This document shows positions 1 to 8,418 of a stretch of DNA of 64,000 nucleotides, in pieces. Every line of letters starts with the position of its first letter. Positions within the stretch are counted from its first letter, which is position 1. Source of the stretch: VFMC01 sp040398525. Lineage in GTDB: Bacteria > Actinomycetota > Acidimicrobiia > Acidimicrobiales > Ilumatobacteraceae. A program made the position numbers and the translations under genes. The notes under the pieces were generated by a model that was given only the letters and a program-made list of their open reading frames with translations, was not told the DNA's origin and ran no database searches. The stretch spans positions 62,001 to 126,000 of the forward strand of contig JBBATY010000001.1 in the NCBI GenBank assembly GCA_040398525.1, in the 5' to 3' direction.

Positions 1-807
1 GCTGGCAAACCCGATCCAGAGCTTGCGCGCCGACAACTTGCGGTCGTTCGGCAAGAAGGTCGTGCCGACATCGAGGTCGGCCACTGCATCGACGAGCACG
101 TCCTCGCGGCCTGCACGGGCGATGACGGCCCGAACGCCGCTCCACGACGCCATGCGCGCTGCCGCGAGCTTCGACGCCATCCCGCCACTGCCGCGGTTGC
201 TCCCGGACGCTCCGGCGGCCACCGCCAGCAGCGGATCGTCAGCACTGACCCGGTCGACCAGCGTCGCAGTGGGATCGGTCCGCGGATCGGCGGTGTAGAG
301 GCCCTCGATGTCGGTGAGCAGGACCAGAAGATCGGCACCGAGGCTGTTGGCGACCAGCGCAGCGATCCGGTCGTTGTCGCCGTAGCGGATCTCGTCGCTC
401 GCGATCGCGTCGTTCTCGTTGACGATCGGGATGCAGCCGAGCTCGAGCAGGCGCACCAGCGTGTTGCGAGCGTGCAGGTACTGCCGTCGGTCGACGAAGT
501 CGTGCGGCACCAGAAGAACCTGCGCGGCCACCACTCCCCGCTCGCCGAGGCAGCGGTTGTAGACCTCCATCAGCCTGCTCTGGCCGGCGGCCGACAGCGC
601 CTGGAGCGTCAAGGTGTCGGTCGGTCGAGCAGTCATGCCGAGCGCGGCCACACCGGCGGAGATGGCTCCCGAACTGACGAGCACCACCTCGTGCCCCGCC
701 GATCGCAGCGCGGCGAGCTGCGCGCTGAGCGCATCGATCACGGCCTCGTCGATCACCCCGACGGCGTCGGTGATCGACGAGGTCCCGATCTTGGCCACGA
801 TCCTCAT
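1..807 (-). CDS. proB: Glutamate 5-kinase (3' end outside the window)
   Basis: Catalyses ATP-dependent phosphorylation of L-glutamate, the first step of proline synthesis, in the cytoplasm. The 269 visible residues start MRIVAKIGTSSITD and show the amino-acid-kinase signatures VLVSSGAISAG, PIVNENDAI and LLVLLTDIEGLYTADPR; the last visible part is the linker into the PUA domain, so the gene is cut by the window edge, not broken. The ATG at 807 follows a GGGAGGG ribosome site and lies 10 nt after the obgE stop. The obgE-proB pairing is usual in actinobacteria and implies co-transcription. Confidence 0.95.
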   Translation of the reverse strand, partial: MRIVAKIGTSSITDAVGVIDEAVIDALSAQLAALRSAGHEVVLVSSGAISAGVAALGMTARPTDTLTLQALSAAGQSRLMEVYNRCLGERGVVAAQVLLVPHDFVDRRQYLHARNTLVRLLELGCIPIVNENDAIASDEIRYGDNDRIAALVANSLGADLLVLLTDIEGLYTADPRTDPTATLVDRVSADDPLLAVAAGASGSNRGSGGMASKLAAARMASWSGVRAVIARAGREDVLVDAVADLDVGTTFLPNDRKLSARKLWIGFAS

Positions 808-817
808 CGGCCCTCCC

Positions 818-2068
818 TCACCGTCTCGTGCGTGCGTCCGGCCGGTAATCGAAGCTGAAGCCTGCGATCCACACGACATCGCCCTCGACGGCTCCTGCCT
901 TGGCGAGCATCTTCGGTACGCCGAGCCGCTCGAGCTGGTGGTCGATGTACGACAGCGCCTCCGGTGTGGTGACATCGTTGAGCGCCACCACCCGCTCGAC
1001 CTGACGGCCGACCAGGCGGAACTCGTGCTCGTCGAGGCGCTCGACGCGAGCGCCGTCGACCTCGGGTCGGATGATCACGAGGCCGGGCTCCGAGGGCTGA
1101 GCAGCGCGGGCCTCGGCCACGAGCGCCGCCCACCGCCCGACCAGCTCGCGGAGGCCCTGGTTGGTGACGGCAGAGATCGAGACGCCGTCCCACTCGAACT
1201 CGGCGACGTCGGCCTTGGTGCCCACGGAGATGCGCGGGCGGTCGAGCAGCTCGGGGCGATAGGAACGCAGCTCGTCGAGGAGGATCCGTTCCTGCTCCGC
1301 CGGCGGCGTGCCGTGGTCCGGCGCTAGGTCGACCATGATGCAGAGCACCCGCGCCCGCTCGATGTGGCGGAGAAACTGGTGGCCGAGGCCCTTGCCCTCG
1401 CTCGCCCCTTCGATGAGGCCGGGGATGTCGGCCACCACGAAGTCGGTGCGCTCGTCGAGGCGGACCACCCCGAGGTTGGGCTCGAGGGTGGTGAACGGGT
1501 AGTCGGCGATCTTCGGACGGGCGGCCGACACCACGCTGATGAGCGTGCTCTTGCCGACGTTCGGGAAGCCCACCAGCGCGACATCGGCCATGAGCTTGAG
1601 CTCGAGCTTCAGCCAACGCTCCTCGCCGTGCTCGCCCTGTTCGGCGAAGTTCGGCGCCCGTCGACGATTGGAGAGGAACTTGGCGTTGCCCCGACCCCCA
1701 CGCCCGCCGCGAACGGCGCGCCAGCGGTCGCCGTGGTTGGCCAGATCGGCGAGCAGCTCGCCCGTGTACATGTCGTAGGCCACGGTGCCCTCGGGCACGT
1801 GCACCTCGAGCGACTCGCCGCGGCGGCCGTGCTGGTCCTTGCCCTTGCCGTGCACACCGTTGCCGGCGCGCCGGTGCGGGTGGTCGCGGAAGGCGAGCAG
1901 CGACGATACGTTGCGGTCGGCGACGAGCCAGATGTCGCCACCGTCGCCACCATCGCCGCCGTTGGGGCCGCCGAAGGCGACCGGGCCTTCGCGTCGGAAC
2001 GACACGCAGCCCGCCCCGCCGTCGCCGGCACGCACGTTCAGTTGGACTTCGTCGACGAAACCGCTCAT
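818..2068 (-). CDS. obgE: Obg family GTPase ObgE/CgtA
   Basis: Essential ribosome-associated GTPase of 50S maturation and stress control, 416 aa. The glycine-rich Obg fold covers about residues 1-158 (GGDGGDGGDIW, GGRGGRGNAKF). The G domain follows, with Walker A GFPNVGKST, switch II DIPGLIEGASEGKGLG and a GTKAD-like G4 motif. The C-terminal OCT domain ends near FSFDYRP. The ATG at 2068 has a GGAGGG site 7 nt upstream. It would precede proB in one transcript; here it is separated from rpmA by dgt, deoA and deoC. Confidence 0.97.
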   Translation of the reverse strand: MSGFVDEVQLNVRAGDGGAGCVSFRREGPVAFGGPNGGDGGDGGDIWLVADRNVSSLLAFRDHPHRRAGNGVHGKGKDQHGRRGESLEVHVPEGTVAYDMYTGELLADLANHGDRWRAVRGGRGGRGNAKFLSNRRRAPNFAEQGEHGEERWLKLELKLMADVALVGFPNVGKSTLISVVSAARPKIADYPFTTLEPNLGVVRLDERTDFVVADIPGLIEGASEGKGLGHQFLRHIERARVLCIMVDLAPDHGTPPAEQERILLDELRSYRPELLDRPRISVGTKADVAEFEWDGVSISAVTNQGLRELVGRWAALVAEARAAQPSEPGLVIIRPEVDGARVERLDEHEFRLVGRQVERVVALNDVTTPEALSYIDHQLERLGVPKMLAKAGAVEGDVVWIAGFSFDYRPDARTRR

Positions 2069-2111
2069 AGAGACCCTCCGAGGCTACCGGTAGCGTGCGA
2101 CACCCATTCGG

Positions 2112-2123
2112 TACCCTTGGGGT
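2112..2123 (+). promoter_or_regulatory. -10 element for leaderless dgt
   Basis: TACCCT at 2112-2117 fits the actinobacterial TANNNT -10 and lies 6 nt before the ATG at 2124, with no Shine-Dalgarno between. This geometry predicts a transcript starting at the start codon. Confidence 0.5.
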
Positions 2124-3314
2124 ATGGGCGCCGAACCGCACGAACCGACGGCCCCGACCTCGACGGGGCCAGCTGCTGCCGCAGGGGCGCAGGCCGACAT
2201 CGCCGAACGGGCCGAGCGCTGGGCCGCCACCATGGCCGGGCACGGCTCGACCGACGGCATCCGCCTCGCCCACGCCGACTCGTGGGCCGGCAGCGGCTCG
2301 CCGTCGCTGATCGAGCGCGGCCACCGCGAGGAACATGAGGACGCTGCTCTCGCCACCTTGGCGACGCGGTCGCACGGAGCAGGGAACCGGTCGGTCGAGG
2401 AAGCACCCGACCCCTGGCGCACATGTTTCGAGCGCGACCGCGACCGCATCCTGCACTCGACCGCCTTCAGGCGATTGGCAGGCAAGACCCAGGTCTTCGT
2501 CTTTCCGGACGACCACCAGCGCACACGTCTCACCCACGCCCTCGAGGTCGCCCAAGTGGCCAGTTCGGTCGCCCGGGCCCTCGGGCTGAACGTCGCCCTC
2601 ACCGAGGCGATCGCTCTCGGCCACGACTGCGGGCACGGCCCCGGCGGCCACGCCAGCGAGGATGCGCTCAGCATCTACGTCGAAGGCGGGTTCGACCACG
2701 CCCAGTGGGGTGCCGACGTCACGCTCACCCCGCTCAACCTCTGCGTCGAGACCCTCGACGGCATCCGCAACCACTCGTGGAGCCGGCCGGCGCCGGCCAC
2801 GCCGGAGGGCGAGGTCGTCAGTTGGGCCGACCGCATCGCCTACGTCTGCCACGACTTCGAGGACGCAGTGGCCGCAGGTGTGGTCACCGAATCGATGCTG
2901 CCCGCCGTCGTCCGGGGCCGATGCGGCACCCAGCGCTCACAACAGCTCGGTGCGTTCATCGACGCCATGCTCGCTGCAGCAGCCACTACCGGTCGGATCG
3001 GGATGACCGCACTCGGGGCCGAGGCGCTCGCCGCCTTCCGTGCGTTCAACTACGAGCACGTCTATCTGCGCCCGGCATCGCAGCAGCAGGCCCACGCCGT
3101 GGTCACCCTGCTGCGCTCCCTCGTCGAGCACTATGCCGACCGGCCGAACCTGTTGCCCGAGGTCGCCGATGTCGACGCCGGCAGCCCGGAGGCGTTGCGC
3201 GCAGCCGTCGCGTACGTCGGGGGCATGACCGATCGCTTCGCCTGTCGGCAGGGTCAGGCGCTGCTCGGGTGGGGCCCCGAGCGCCTGCCGCGCGGCATCG
3301 ACCTGGCCGGCTGA
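2124..3314 (+). CDS. dgt: dGTPase-like HD-domain triphosphohydrolase
   Basis: Deoxynucleoside triphosphate triphosphohydrolase (dGTP to deoxyguanosine plus triphosphate), 396 aa. The HD metal site is visible: RLTHALEV supplies the first His, GHDCGHGPGGH the HD pair, and WADRIAYVCHDFEDAV the distal Asp. FRRLAGKTQVF is the family signature before the HD domain. The first 60 residues are Ala/Thr-rich and probably disordered. It is the only plus-strand gene in the first 19.8 kb and is convergent with deoA, fitting a role in deoxynucleoside turnover. Substrate specificity is inferred from the family. Confidence 0.88.
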   Translation: MGAEPHEPTAPTSTGPAAAAGAQADIAERAERWAATMAGHGSTDGIRLAHADSWAGSGSPSLIERGHREEHEDAALATLATRSHGAGNRSVEEAPDPWRTCFERDRDRILHSTAFRRLAGKTQVFVFPDDHQRTRLTHALEVAQVASSVARALGLNVALTEAIALGHDCGHGPGGHASEDALSIYVEGGFDHAQWGADVTLTPLNLCVETLDGIRNHSWSRPAPATPEGEVVSWADRIAYVCHDFEDAVAAGVVTESMLPAVVRGRCGTQRSQQLGAFIDAMLAAAATTGRIGMTALGAEALAAFRAFNYEHVYLRPASQQQAHAVVTLLRSLVEHYADRPNLLPEVADVDAGSPEALRAAVAYVGGMTDRFACRQGQALLGWGPERLPRGIDLAG

Positions 3315-3332
3315 GCCGTCCTCCGGGCTCAG
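3311..3332. terminator. Bidirectional hairpin between dgt and deoA
   Basis: A perfect 7-bp stem, CTGAGCC at 3311-3317 with GGCTCAG at 3326-3332, has an 8-nt loop. The dgt stop lies in the left arm and the deoA stop in the right arm, so one hairpin could end both convergent transcripts. There is no T tract. Confidence 0.45.
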
Positions 3333-4639
3333 GCGCCGATGCGCTCGGCGACGACCGGCGTGTCGACCGGTTCCCGTCGACCGAGGCGGTAGGCGTCGCG
3401 GACCATCGTCGCAGCACGATCGGCATCGGCGACGGACCGCGCATGGACGAGACCGAGCGGATCGCCGACCGCAACCCGCGTCCCGACCGGCAGCAACTCG
3501 CTCAGCCCGACGGCATGGTCGATCGCGTCCTGTGGCCGTGTTCGTCCACCGCCGAGCACCACGACCGCCAGGCCCACCTGGCGCGTATCGATCCGGCCCA
3601 CGACGCCTGCCCGGGTCGAGGGCACGGGCACGCACACCGGCGCCCGCTCGAGGTGCTTCCAGGGCCGATCCAGCAGGTCGCGCGGCCCGCCGAGCGCACG
3701 GACCATCGCGGCGAAGCGCTCGGCTGCCGACCCGTCGGCCAGCGCTCGTTCGAGCCGAGCCCGCGCCGTCGTGCTCGACCGAGCCAGCCGACCGAGCACC
3801 AGCATCTCGGCCCCGAGCGCGAGCACCGTCTCGTGCAGACGCGACTCGCGGCGGACGCCGGTCAGGTACTCGATCGCGTAGGCGACCTCGAGTGCGTTCC
3901 CTGCGACCGACGCCAGCGGTTGGTCCATGTCGGTGAGCAGCGCCGACGTGCGCACCCCGGCGCCGTTGGCCACTCCGACGATGCTCTCGGCCAGGCGACG
4001 CGCATCGGCGCGCCCGACCATGAAGGCGCCATTGCCGAACTTGACGTCCATGGCGAGAGCATCGAGCCCCGCAGCCAGCTTCTTCGACAGGATCGACGCC
4101 GTGATCAGCGGGATGCTCTCGACCGTGGCCGTGACATCGCGAACCGAGTAGAGGCGCTTGTCGGCAGGCGCAAGCTCAGCGGTCTGACCGATCACTGCAC
4201 AACCGACACGAGCCACCACGCGGCGAAACTCTGCGAGCGTGGGCGTTGCCCGATATCCGGGGATGCTCTCGAACTTGTCGAAGGTGCCCCCGGTGTGGCC
4301 GAGGCCACGCCCGGAGATCATCGGCACGTACCCGCCGCATGCGGCGACGAGGGGCGCCAGCATCAGGCTCACCGTGTCGCCCACTCCGCCGGTGGAGTGC
4401 TTGTCGACAACCGGGCCGTCGAGTTCCCAGCGGAGCTGCGCGCCGCTGCGGGTCATCGCCCGGGTGAGGGCGACCGCCTCGGCGGTGGTCATCCCCTTCC
4501 AGAGGACCGCCATGGCGAACGCCCCGACCTGCGCATCGGCCACGGCGCCAGAGGTGAGGCCGACGACGAACTGCTCGATGTCGTCGGCGCTCAACTCGCG
4601 GCCGTCGCGCTTGGCACGGATGATCTCCTGCGGCAGCAT
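3329..4639 (-). CDS. deoA: Thymidine phosphorylase
   Basis: Reversibly phosphorolyses thymidine to thymine and 2-deoxyribose-1-phosphate, 436 aa. The signature DKHSTGGVGDTVSL and the phosphate/nucleoside region SGRGLGHTGGTFDK are intact, as is KKLAAGLDALAMDVKFG in the alpha/beta domain. The frame is open further upstream, but MLPQEIIRAKRDG is the conserved N terminus. Its ATG shares one base with the deoC stop (TGATG), implying translational coupling. With deoC it forms a two-gene deoxynucleoside catabolic operon. Confidence 0.95.
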   Translation of the reverse strand: MLPQEIIRAKRDGRELSADDIEQFVVGLTSGAVADAQVGAFAMAVLWKGMTTAEAVALTRAMTRSGAQLRWELDGPVVDKHSTGGVGDTVSLMLAPLVAACGGYVPMISGRGLGHTGGTFDKFESIPGYRATPTLAEFRRVVARVGCAVIGQTAELAPADKRLYSVRDVTATVESIPLITASILSKKLAAGLDALAMDVKFGNGAFMVGRADARRLAESIVGVANGAGVRTSALLTDMDQPLASVAGNALEVAYAIEYLTGVRRESRLHETVLALGAEMLVLGRLARSSTTARARLERALADGSAAERFAAMVRALGGPRDLLDRPWKHLERAPVCVPVPSTRAGVVGRIDTRQVGLAVVVLGGGRTRPQDAIDHAVGLSELLPVGTRVAVGDPLGLVHARSVADADRAATMVRDAYRLGRREPVDTPVVAERIGA

Positions 4640-5388
4640 CAGCCAGGCTCCGCCGAAGCTGCATCGATCGCCTCGTCGACAGCATCGAGCAGACCGCTCG
4701 CCCCGAAGCGGAACGTGGCGGGCGCGGCCCACTGTGGCCCCATGACCTCATCGGCGAGCGCGAGGTAGGTCTCTGCGTCGGCGAGGCTGCGGATCCCGCC
4801 CGACGGCTTCAGACCCACGGCTCGGCCAGCGTCGCGTATCGCCTCGAGCAGGGTGCGCGCTGCCTCGGGAGTCGCTGACCGATCGGTCTTGCCGGTCGAG
4901 GTCTTGACGAAGTCGGCTCCTGCGTCGATGGCCAGATCGGCAGCCGAGCGCACCTCGCGCTGTGACGGGTAGCTCCCGGTCTCGAGGATCACCTTGAGGT
5001 GCGTGGGCGCTGGTACCGCGGAGCGCACGGCGACCACCATTGCTCGTGCCACCTCTGCATCGCCCGCCAGCACGGCCCGATACGGGATGACGAGGTCGAT
5101 CTCGTCGGCTCCGTCGGCGAGCACCAGCGAAGTCTCCGCCAACGTCGCAGCCACATCGGTGCCGCCGCTGGGGAAGTTGACGACCGTGGCAACCTTCACC
5201 CCGGTGCCGACGAGCAGCCTCGCCGCCTGAGCCACGAAGCGCGGCCAGACACAGACGGCAGCGACGAACGGACGATGGTCGACCGCCCGGCGGCACAGGC
5301 GCTCGATGTCAGCCTCGGTGCACGCCGGGCCGAGGTCGGTGAGATCGATCAGCGCCCGGATCCGCCGGGCCGACGCGACATCGGGCAC
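4639..5388 (-). CDS. deoC: Deoxyribose-phosphate aldolase
   Basis: Class I aldolase cleaving 2-deoxyribose-5-phosphate to acetaldehyde and glyceraldehyde-3-phosphate, 249 aa. The Schiff-base lysine is in DFVKTSTGK, the second lysine in GLKPSGGIRS, and LKVILETG is the usual preceding strand. It starts at 5388 with MPDVASARRI. Coupled to deoA, it would consume deoA product after mutase action; no phosphopentomutase gene is in the window. Confidence 0.95.
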   Translation of the reverse strand: MPDVASARRIRALIDLTDLGPACTEADIERLCRRAVDHRPFVAAVCVWPRFVAQAARLLVGTGVKVATVVNFPSGGTDVAATLAETSLVLADGADEIDLVIPYRAVLAGDAEVARAMVVAVRSAVPAPTHLKVILETGSYPSQREVRSAADLAIDAGADFVKTSTGKTDRSATPEAARTLLEAIRDAGRAVGLKPSGGIRSLADAETYLALADEVMGPQWAAPATFRFGASGLLDAVDEAIDAASAEPG

Positions 5389-5415
5389 ACGGCCACACTA
5401 CGCCGCCCAGACGCG

Positions 5416-5444
5416 GCGAAGCCCGGCACGCAGCCGGGCTTCGC
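5416..5444 (-). terminator. Hairpin after rplU-rpmA
   Basis: A perfect 12-bp stem (GCGAAGCCCGGC at 5416-5427, GCCGGGCTTCGC at 5433-5444) with a 5-nt loop begins 21 nt after the rpmA stop. It has no T run, as is common in high-GC actinobacteria, and would separate the ribosomal genes from deoC. Confidence 0.6.
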
Positions 5445-5464
5445 AACGATCGAGGTTGGTCGGG

Positions 5465-5719
5465 TCAGGCGTTGGGGACGACGTCGACGACGCGACGGCC
5501 CTTGCGCTCACCGAACTGCACCGCACCGTCGACAAGGGCGAACAGCGTGTCGTCGCCGCCGATGCCGACGTTCTTGCCCGGATGGAACTTCGTGCCACGC
5601 TGGCGCACGATGATCGTGCCTGCCGTGAGTTGGCTGCCACCGAACACCTTCACGCCGAGGCGCTGAGCGTTGGAGTCACGGCCGTTGCGGGTTGAGCCGC
5701 CACCTTTGGTCTTTGACAT
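5465..5719 (-). CDS. rpmA: 50S ribosomal protein L27
   Basis: L27, 84 aa, whose N-terminal arm reaches the peptidyl-transferase centre. It shows the family start MSKTKGGGSTRNGRDS and the block VRQRGTKFHPG. It lies 6 nt after rplU, in the usual L21-L27 pair. No N-terminal cleavage extension is present. Confidence 0.98.
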   Translation of the reverse strand: MSKTKGGGSTRNGRDSNAQRLGVKVFGGSQLTAGTIIVRQRGTKFHPGKNVGIGGDDTLFALVDGAVQFGERKGRRVVDVVPNA

Positions 5720-5725
5720 CTTCGG

Positions 5726-6037
5726 TCAGCCCTTCGTGATGGAGGTGATCTCGAGCACGGTGTACTTCTGGCGGTGCCCGTAGCGGCGCCGCTGGTTGGT
5801 GCGCCGCTTGTAGGTGAAGCCGTTGATCTTCGGGCCCAAGGCGGACCCGACGACTTTGGCCGTCACCGAAGCGGACTGGAGCTGGTCGGGGGTGGCGAGC
5901 ACCGTGTCACCGTCGACGACCATCACAGGACGCAGCGACACGCTGCTGCCCTGCTCGGCATCGAGCAGTTCCACGTGCAGCTGCTGGCCTTCGGAGACCG
6001 TCTGCTGCTTTCCACCGGAAGCGATCACTGCGTACAT
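5726..6037 (-). CDS. rplU: 50S ribosomal protein L21
   Basis: L21, 103 aa, binds 23S rRNA. It begins MYAVIASGGKQQTVSEG and ends in the conserved RRTNQRRRYGHRQKYT region. It lies 52 nt downstream of rne, as in many actinobacteria, and is probably co-transcribed with rpmA. Confidence 0.98.
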   Translation of the reverse strand: MYAVIASGGKQQTVSEGQQLHVELLDAEQGSSVSLRPVMVVDGDTVLATPDQLQSASVTAKVVGSALGPKINGFTYKRRTNQRRRYGHRQKYTVLEITSITKG

Positions 6038-6089
6038 AGCAATGGGCGATCCTATCGGGCCGGACGAGCAGGGCCAACCGGAAGCATGC

Positions 6090-8141
6090 TCAGGTCAGCA
6101 GGTCGTGATCGACGACGACGCCGCGCCCGACGCAGTTCGGGCACTGGTCGGCAAAGTTGACGAGCAGGCCTTCGCCGATCCGCTTCCGGGTCATCTCGAC
6201 CAGACCGAGCTCGGAGATCTCGAACACCTGGGTCCGGGTCTTGTCGCGGGCCAGCGCCGAACGGAACGCGTCGACCACCTTCCGGCGGTTGTCGCGGATC
6301 TCCATGTCGATGAAGTCGATCACGACGATGCCACCGATGTCGCGCAGGCGCAGTTGCTTGGCGACCTCCTCGGCAGCCTCGAGGTTGTTCCGGAACACGG
6401 TCTCTTCGAGGTTGGTCGTGCCGACGTTCTTCCCGGTGTTGACGTCGATCACCGTCAGCGCCTCGGTGTGCTCGATGATCAACGACCCGCCGGATGGCAA
6501 CCACACCTTGCGGTCGAGCGCCTTGTGCAGCTGCTCGTGGATGTGGTGACGTTCGAACAGCGGCAGGCCGTCGGTGCCGGCGTCGTGCAGCTCGATCCGG
6601 TCGGCCAGCTCGGGGTTGAACGCGGAGACATAGTCCTTGACGTCGTCGAACAGCCGCTGGTCGTCGATGACCACCCCGCGGTACTCGGCGTTGAACTCCT
6701 CGCGGATCACCCGCACGGCGAGCTCGGGCTCGCGGTAGAGCAGCGCAGGGCCGGTCGCCTTCTTCGCCTTCGCCTCGATCGAGCTCCACTGGTCGAGCAG
6801 CCGGGTCATGTCGGCACGCAGCTCGTGCTCGGTGGCGTGCTCGGCTGCCGTGCGCACGATCAGACCGTGCTCGGCGGGCTTGACCCGGTCGAGGATGTTG
6901 CGCAGCCGCTTGCGGACGTCCTCGGGCAGCCGCTTGGAGATGCCATAGGTCTTCGAGTTCGGGATGAGCACCACGAACCGGCCCGGCAGCGAGACTTCCT
7001 GGGTGAGTCGAGCACCCTTGGCCCCGATCGGATTCTTGGTGACCTGGCAGATGATCAACTGGCGGGCCCTGAGCATCTGCTCGATGCGCAGGTTGGAGCC
7101 CTTCTCGACGATGTCCTCCGCGTCGTACTGGACGTCACCGCGGTAGAGCACGGCGTTCTTCGGGGTGCCGATGTCGACGAAGGCAGCCTCCATGCCGGGC
7201 AGGACGTTCTGCACCCGCCCCAGGTAGATGTTGCCGTGGATCTGCGAGATGTCATCGGCCGGACGGCTCACGTAGTGCTCGATCAGGTTGCGGCCCTCGA
7301 GCACGGCAACCTGTGTGAGCGTGGGGCGCACCTGCACACACATCATGTACCGGCCGATCGGCCGGCCGTTGCGCTCGCGGCCACGTCGCCGTTCGAGCAC
7401 GTCTGCGTCGATGTCGGCGCCACCATCGGGGCCCGCCTGTCGACGCCCCTCGCCACCCGAGCGACCCTCACCGCCCGAGCGACCCTTGCCACCCCGTCGG
7501 CGCTTCTTGGCGCCGCCCTCGCCCGCAGGGGTGGACGCGGATGCAGTTGCTGGTGCTGGTGCTGCTGCGTCGACCTCGACAGGGCGCTGCTGCCGCGACC
7601 CTTGCTGGCGCTGACGCTGACCCTGCTTGGCCTGGCCTTGACCACCCTGGCCACCCTGGCCGCCCTGGCGCGACCCGCCGGCAGGCCCACCAGGCGGCGC
7701 GATCGGCGGCGCCGGACGCGTGTCGCCGATCTGCGGTCGACGCACCAAGGCCTGTTCGGCGGCCTGGGGGGACGGCCGACCCTCGGTCATCCGCTCCGGG
7801 AGCTCCGTGGGAGTCTCGGCGCCACTCCCGGCATCGGCCAGGTCGTCGGTCTCGTCGTCGAGGTCGTCGAGGTCGTCGTCGGCTCCCTCGCTCGCTGCAC
7901 CAGCGGACGCAGGGCGCTTCCGGCCCTTGCCGCCCCGCGAGCCGCGCCGACGCTTCTTCGCCGGAGTCCGCGATGCGGCATCACCCTCCGCGGCGCCAGC
8001 GCCGTCGTGAGACGCGGCCTGACCGGATGCCCCGGGGTCAGCAGGCTGATGTGACGAGCTGACGGGCGCCTGCTCGGTGGGCGCGCCTGCGGAGGTGGTC
8101 GACGCGTCGATGTCGGCGGGTCGAGACGTGGAGTCGTCCAT
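6090..8141 (-). CDS. rne: Ribonuclease E/G family endoribonuclease
   Basis: Single-strand endoribonuclease of mRNA decay and rRNA processing, 683 aa. About 230 N-terminal residues are disordered, with acidic and basic patches (KKRRRGSRGGKGRKRP) and Gln-rich stretches, as in actinobacterial RNase E where such tails bind RNA and partners. The S1 domain includes HGNIYLGRVQNVLPGMEAAFVDIG; the catalytic aspartates lie in LTVIDVNTGKN and VVIDFIDM; CPNCVGRG is the zinc-link. The frame is open upstream, but MDDSTSRP at 8141 has an AGAAGGGA site 8 nt upstream and is preferred. Confidence 0.95.
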   Translation of the reverse strand: MDDSTSRPADIDASTTSAGAPTEQAPVSSSHQPADPGASGQAASHDGAGAAEGDAASRTPAKKRRRGSRGGKGRKRPASAGAASEGADDDLDDLDDETDDLADAGSGAETPTELPERMTEGRPSPQAAEQALVRRPQIGDTRPAPPIAPPGGPAGGSRQGGQGGQGGQGQAKQGQRQRQQGSRQQRPVEVDAAAPAPATASASTPAGEGGAKKRRRGGKGRSGGEGRSGGEGRRQAGPDGGADIDADVLERRRGRERNGRPIGRYMMCVQVRPTLTQVAVLEGRNLIEHYVSRPADDISQIHGNIYLGRVQNVLPGMEAAFVDIGTPKNAVLYRGDVQYDAEDIVEKGSNLRIEQMLRARQLIICQVTKNPIGAKGARLTQEVSLPGRFVVLIPNSKTYGISKRLPEDVRKRLRNILDRVKPAEHGLIVRTAAEHATEHELRADMTRLLDQWSSIEAKAKKATGPALLYREPELAVRVIREEFNAEYRGVVIDDQRLFDDVKDYVSAFNPELADRIELHDAGTDGLPLFERHHIHEQLHKALDRKVWLPSGGSLIIEHTEALTVIDVNTGKNVGTTNLEETVFRNNLEAAEEVAKQLRLRDIGGIVVIDFIDMEIRDNRRKVVDAFRSALARDKTRTQVFEISELGLVEMTRKRIGEGLLVNFADQCPNCVGRGVVVDHDLLT

Positions 8142-8363
8142 GGAACAGATCCCTTCTGTCGCAGCGGCTCGCTCGAGCCGCGCGACGACACCGGGCCGGG
8201 CCGGGGAGGGCACCGGTCGCCTGGGTGTCGATGTCGAACGTGGGTTGTGGGGTCGCCGGACCTGCCAAGAGCAGGAAGATCCGACCGAGGAGGGCGTACA
8301 GCCCGGAATCAGAGCGCAAGGTGCTGACCTGTCGTGACGAGGGAGACCTTCACCTGCAGTCTA
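8142..8363 (-). promoter_or_regulatory. rne promoter and ~210-nt leader
   Basis: Between rodA and rne there is no supportable gene. A TANNNT -10 (TAGACT, minus strand, 8358-8363) gives a predicted 5' leader of about 210 nt before the RNase E start. Long leaders allow autoregulation in E. coli rne; whether that happens here is inference. Confidence 0.35.
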
Positions 8364-8418
8364 CCTGCACTTCAGCTACGGGCGCCGGATCGCGTGTCGA
8401 CCGCTTGCGCCAACCGGG

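Noticed and set aside
804..2852. A 682-codon minus-strand frame over obgE and dgt
   Set aside because: Shadow of obgE in another frame and antisense to dgt; Arg/Pro-rich without motifs.
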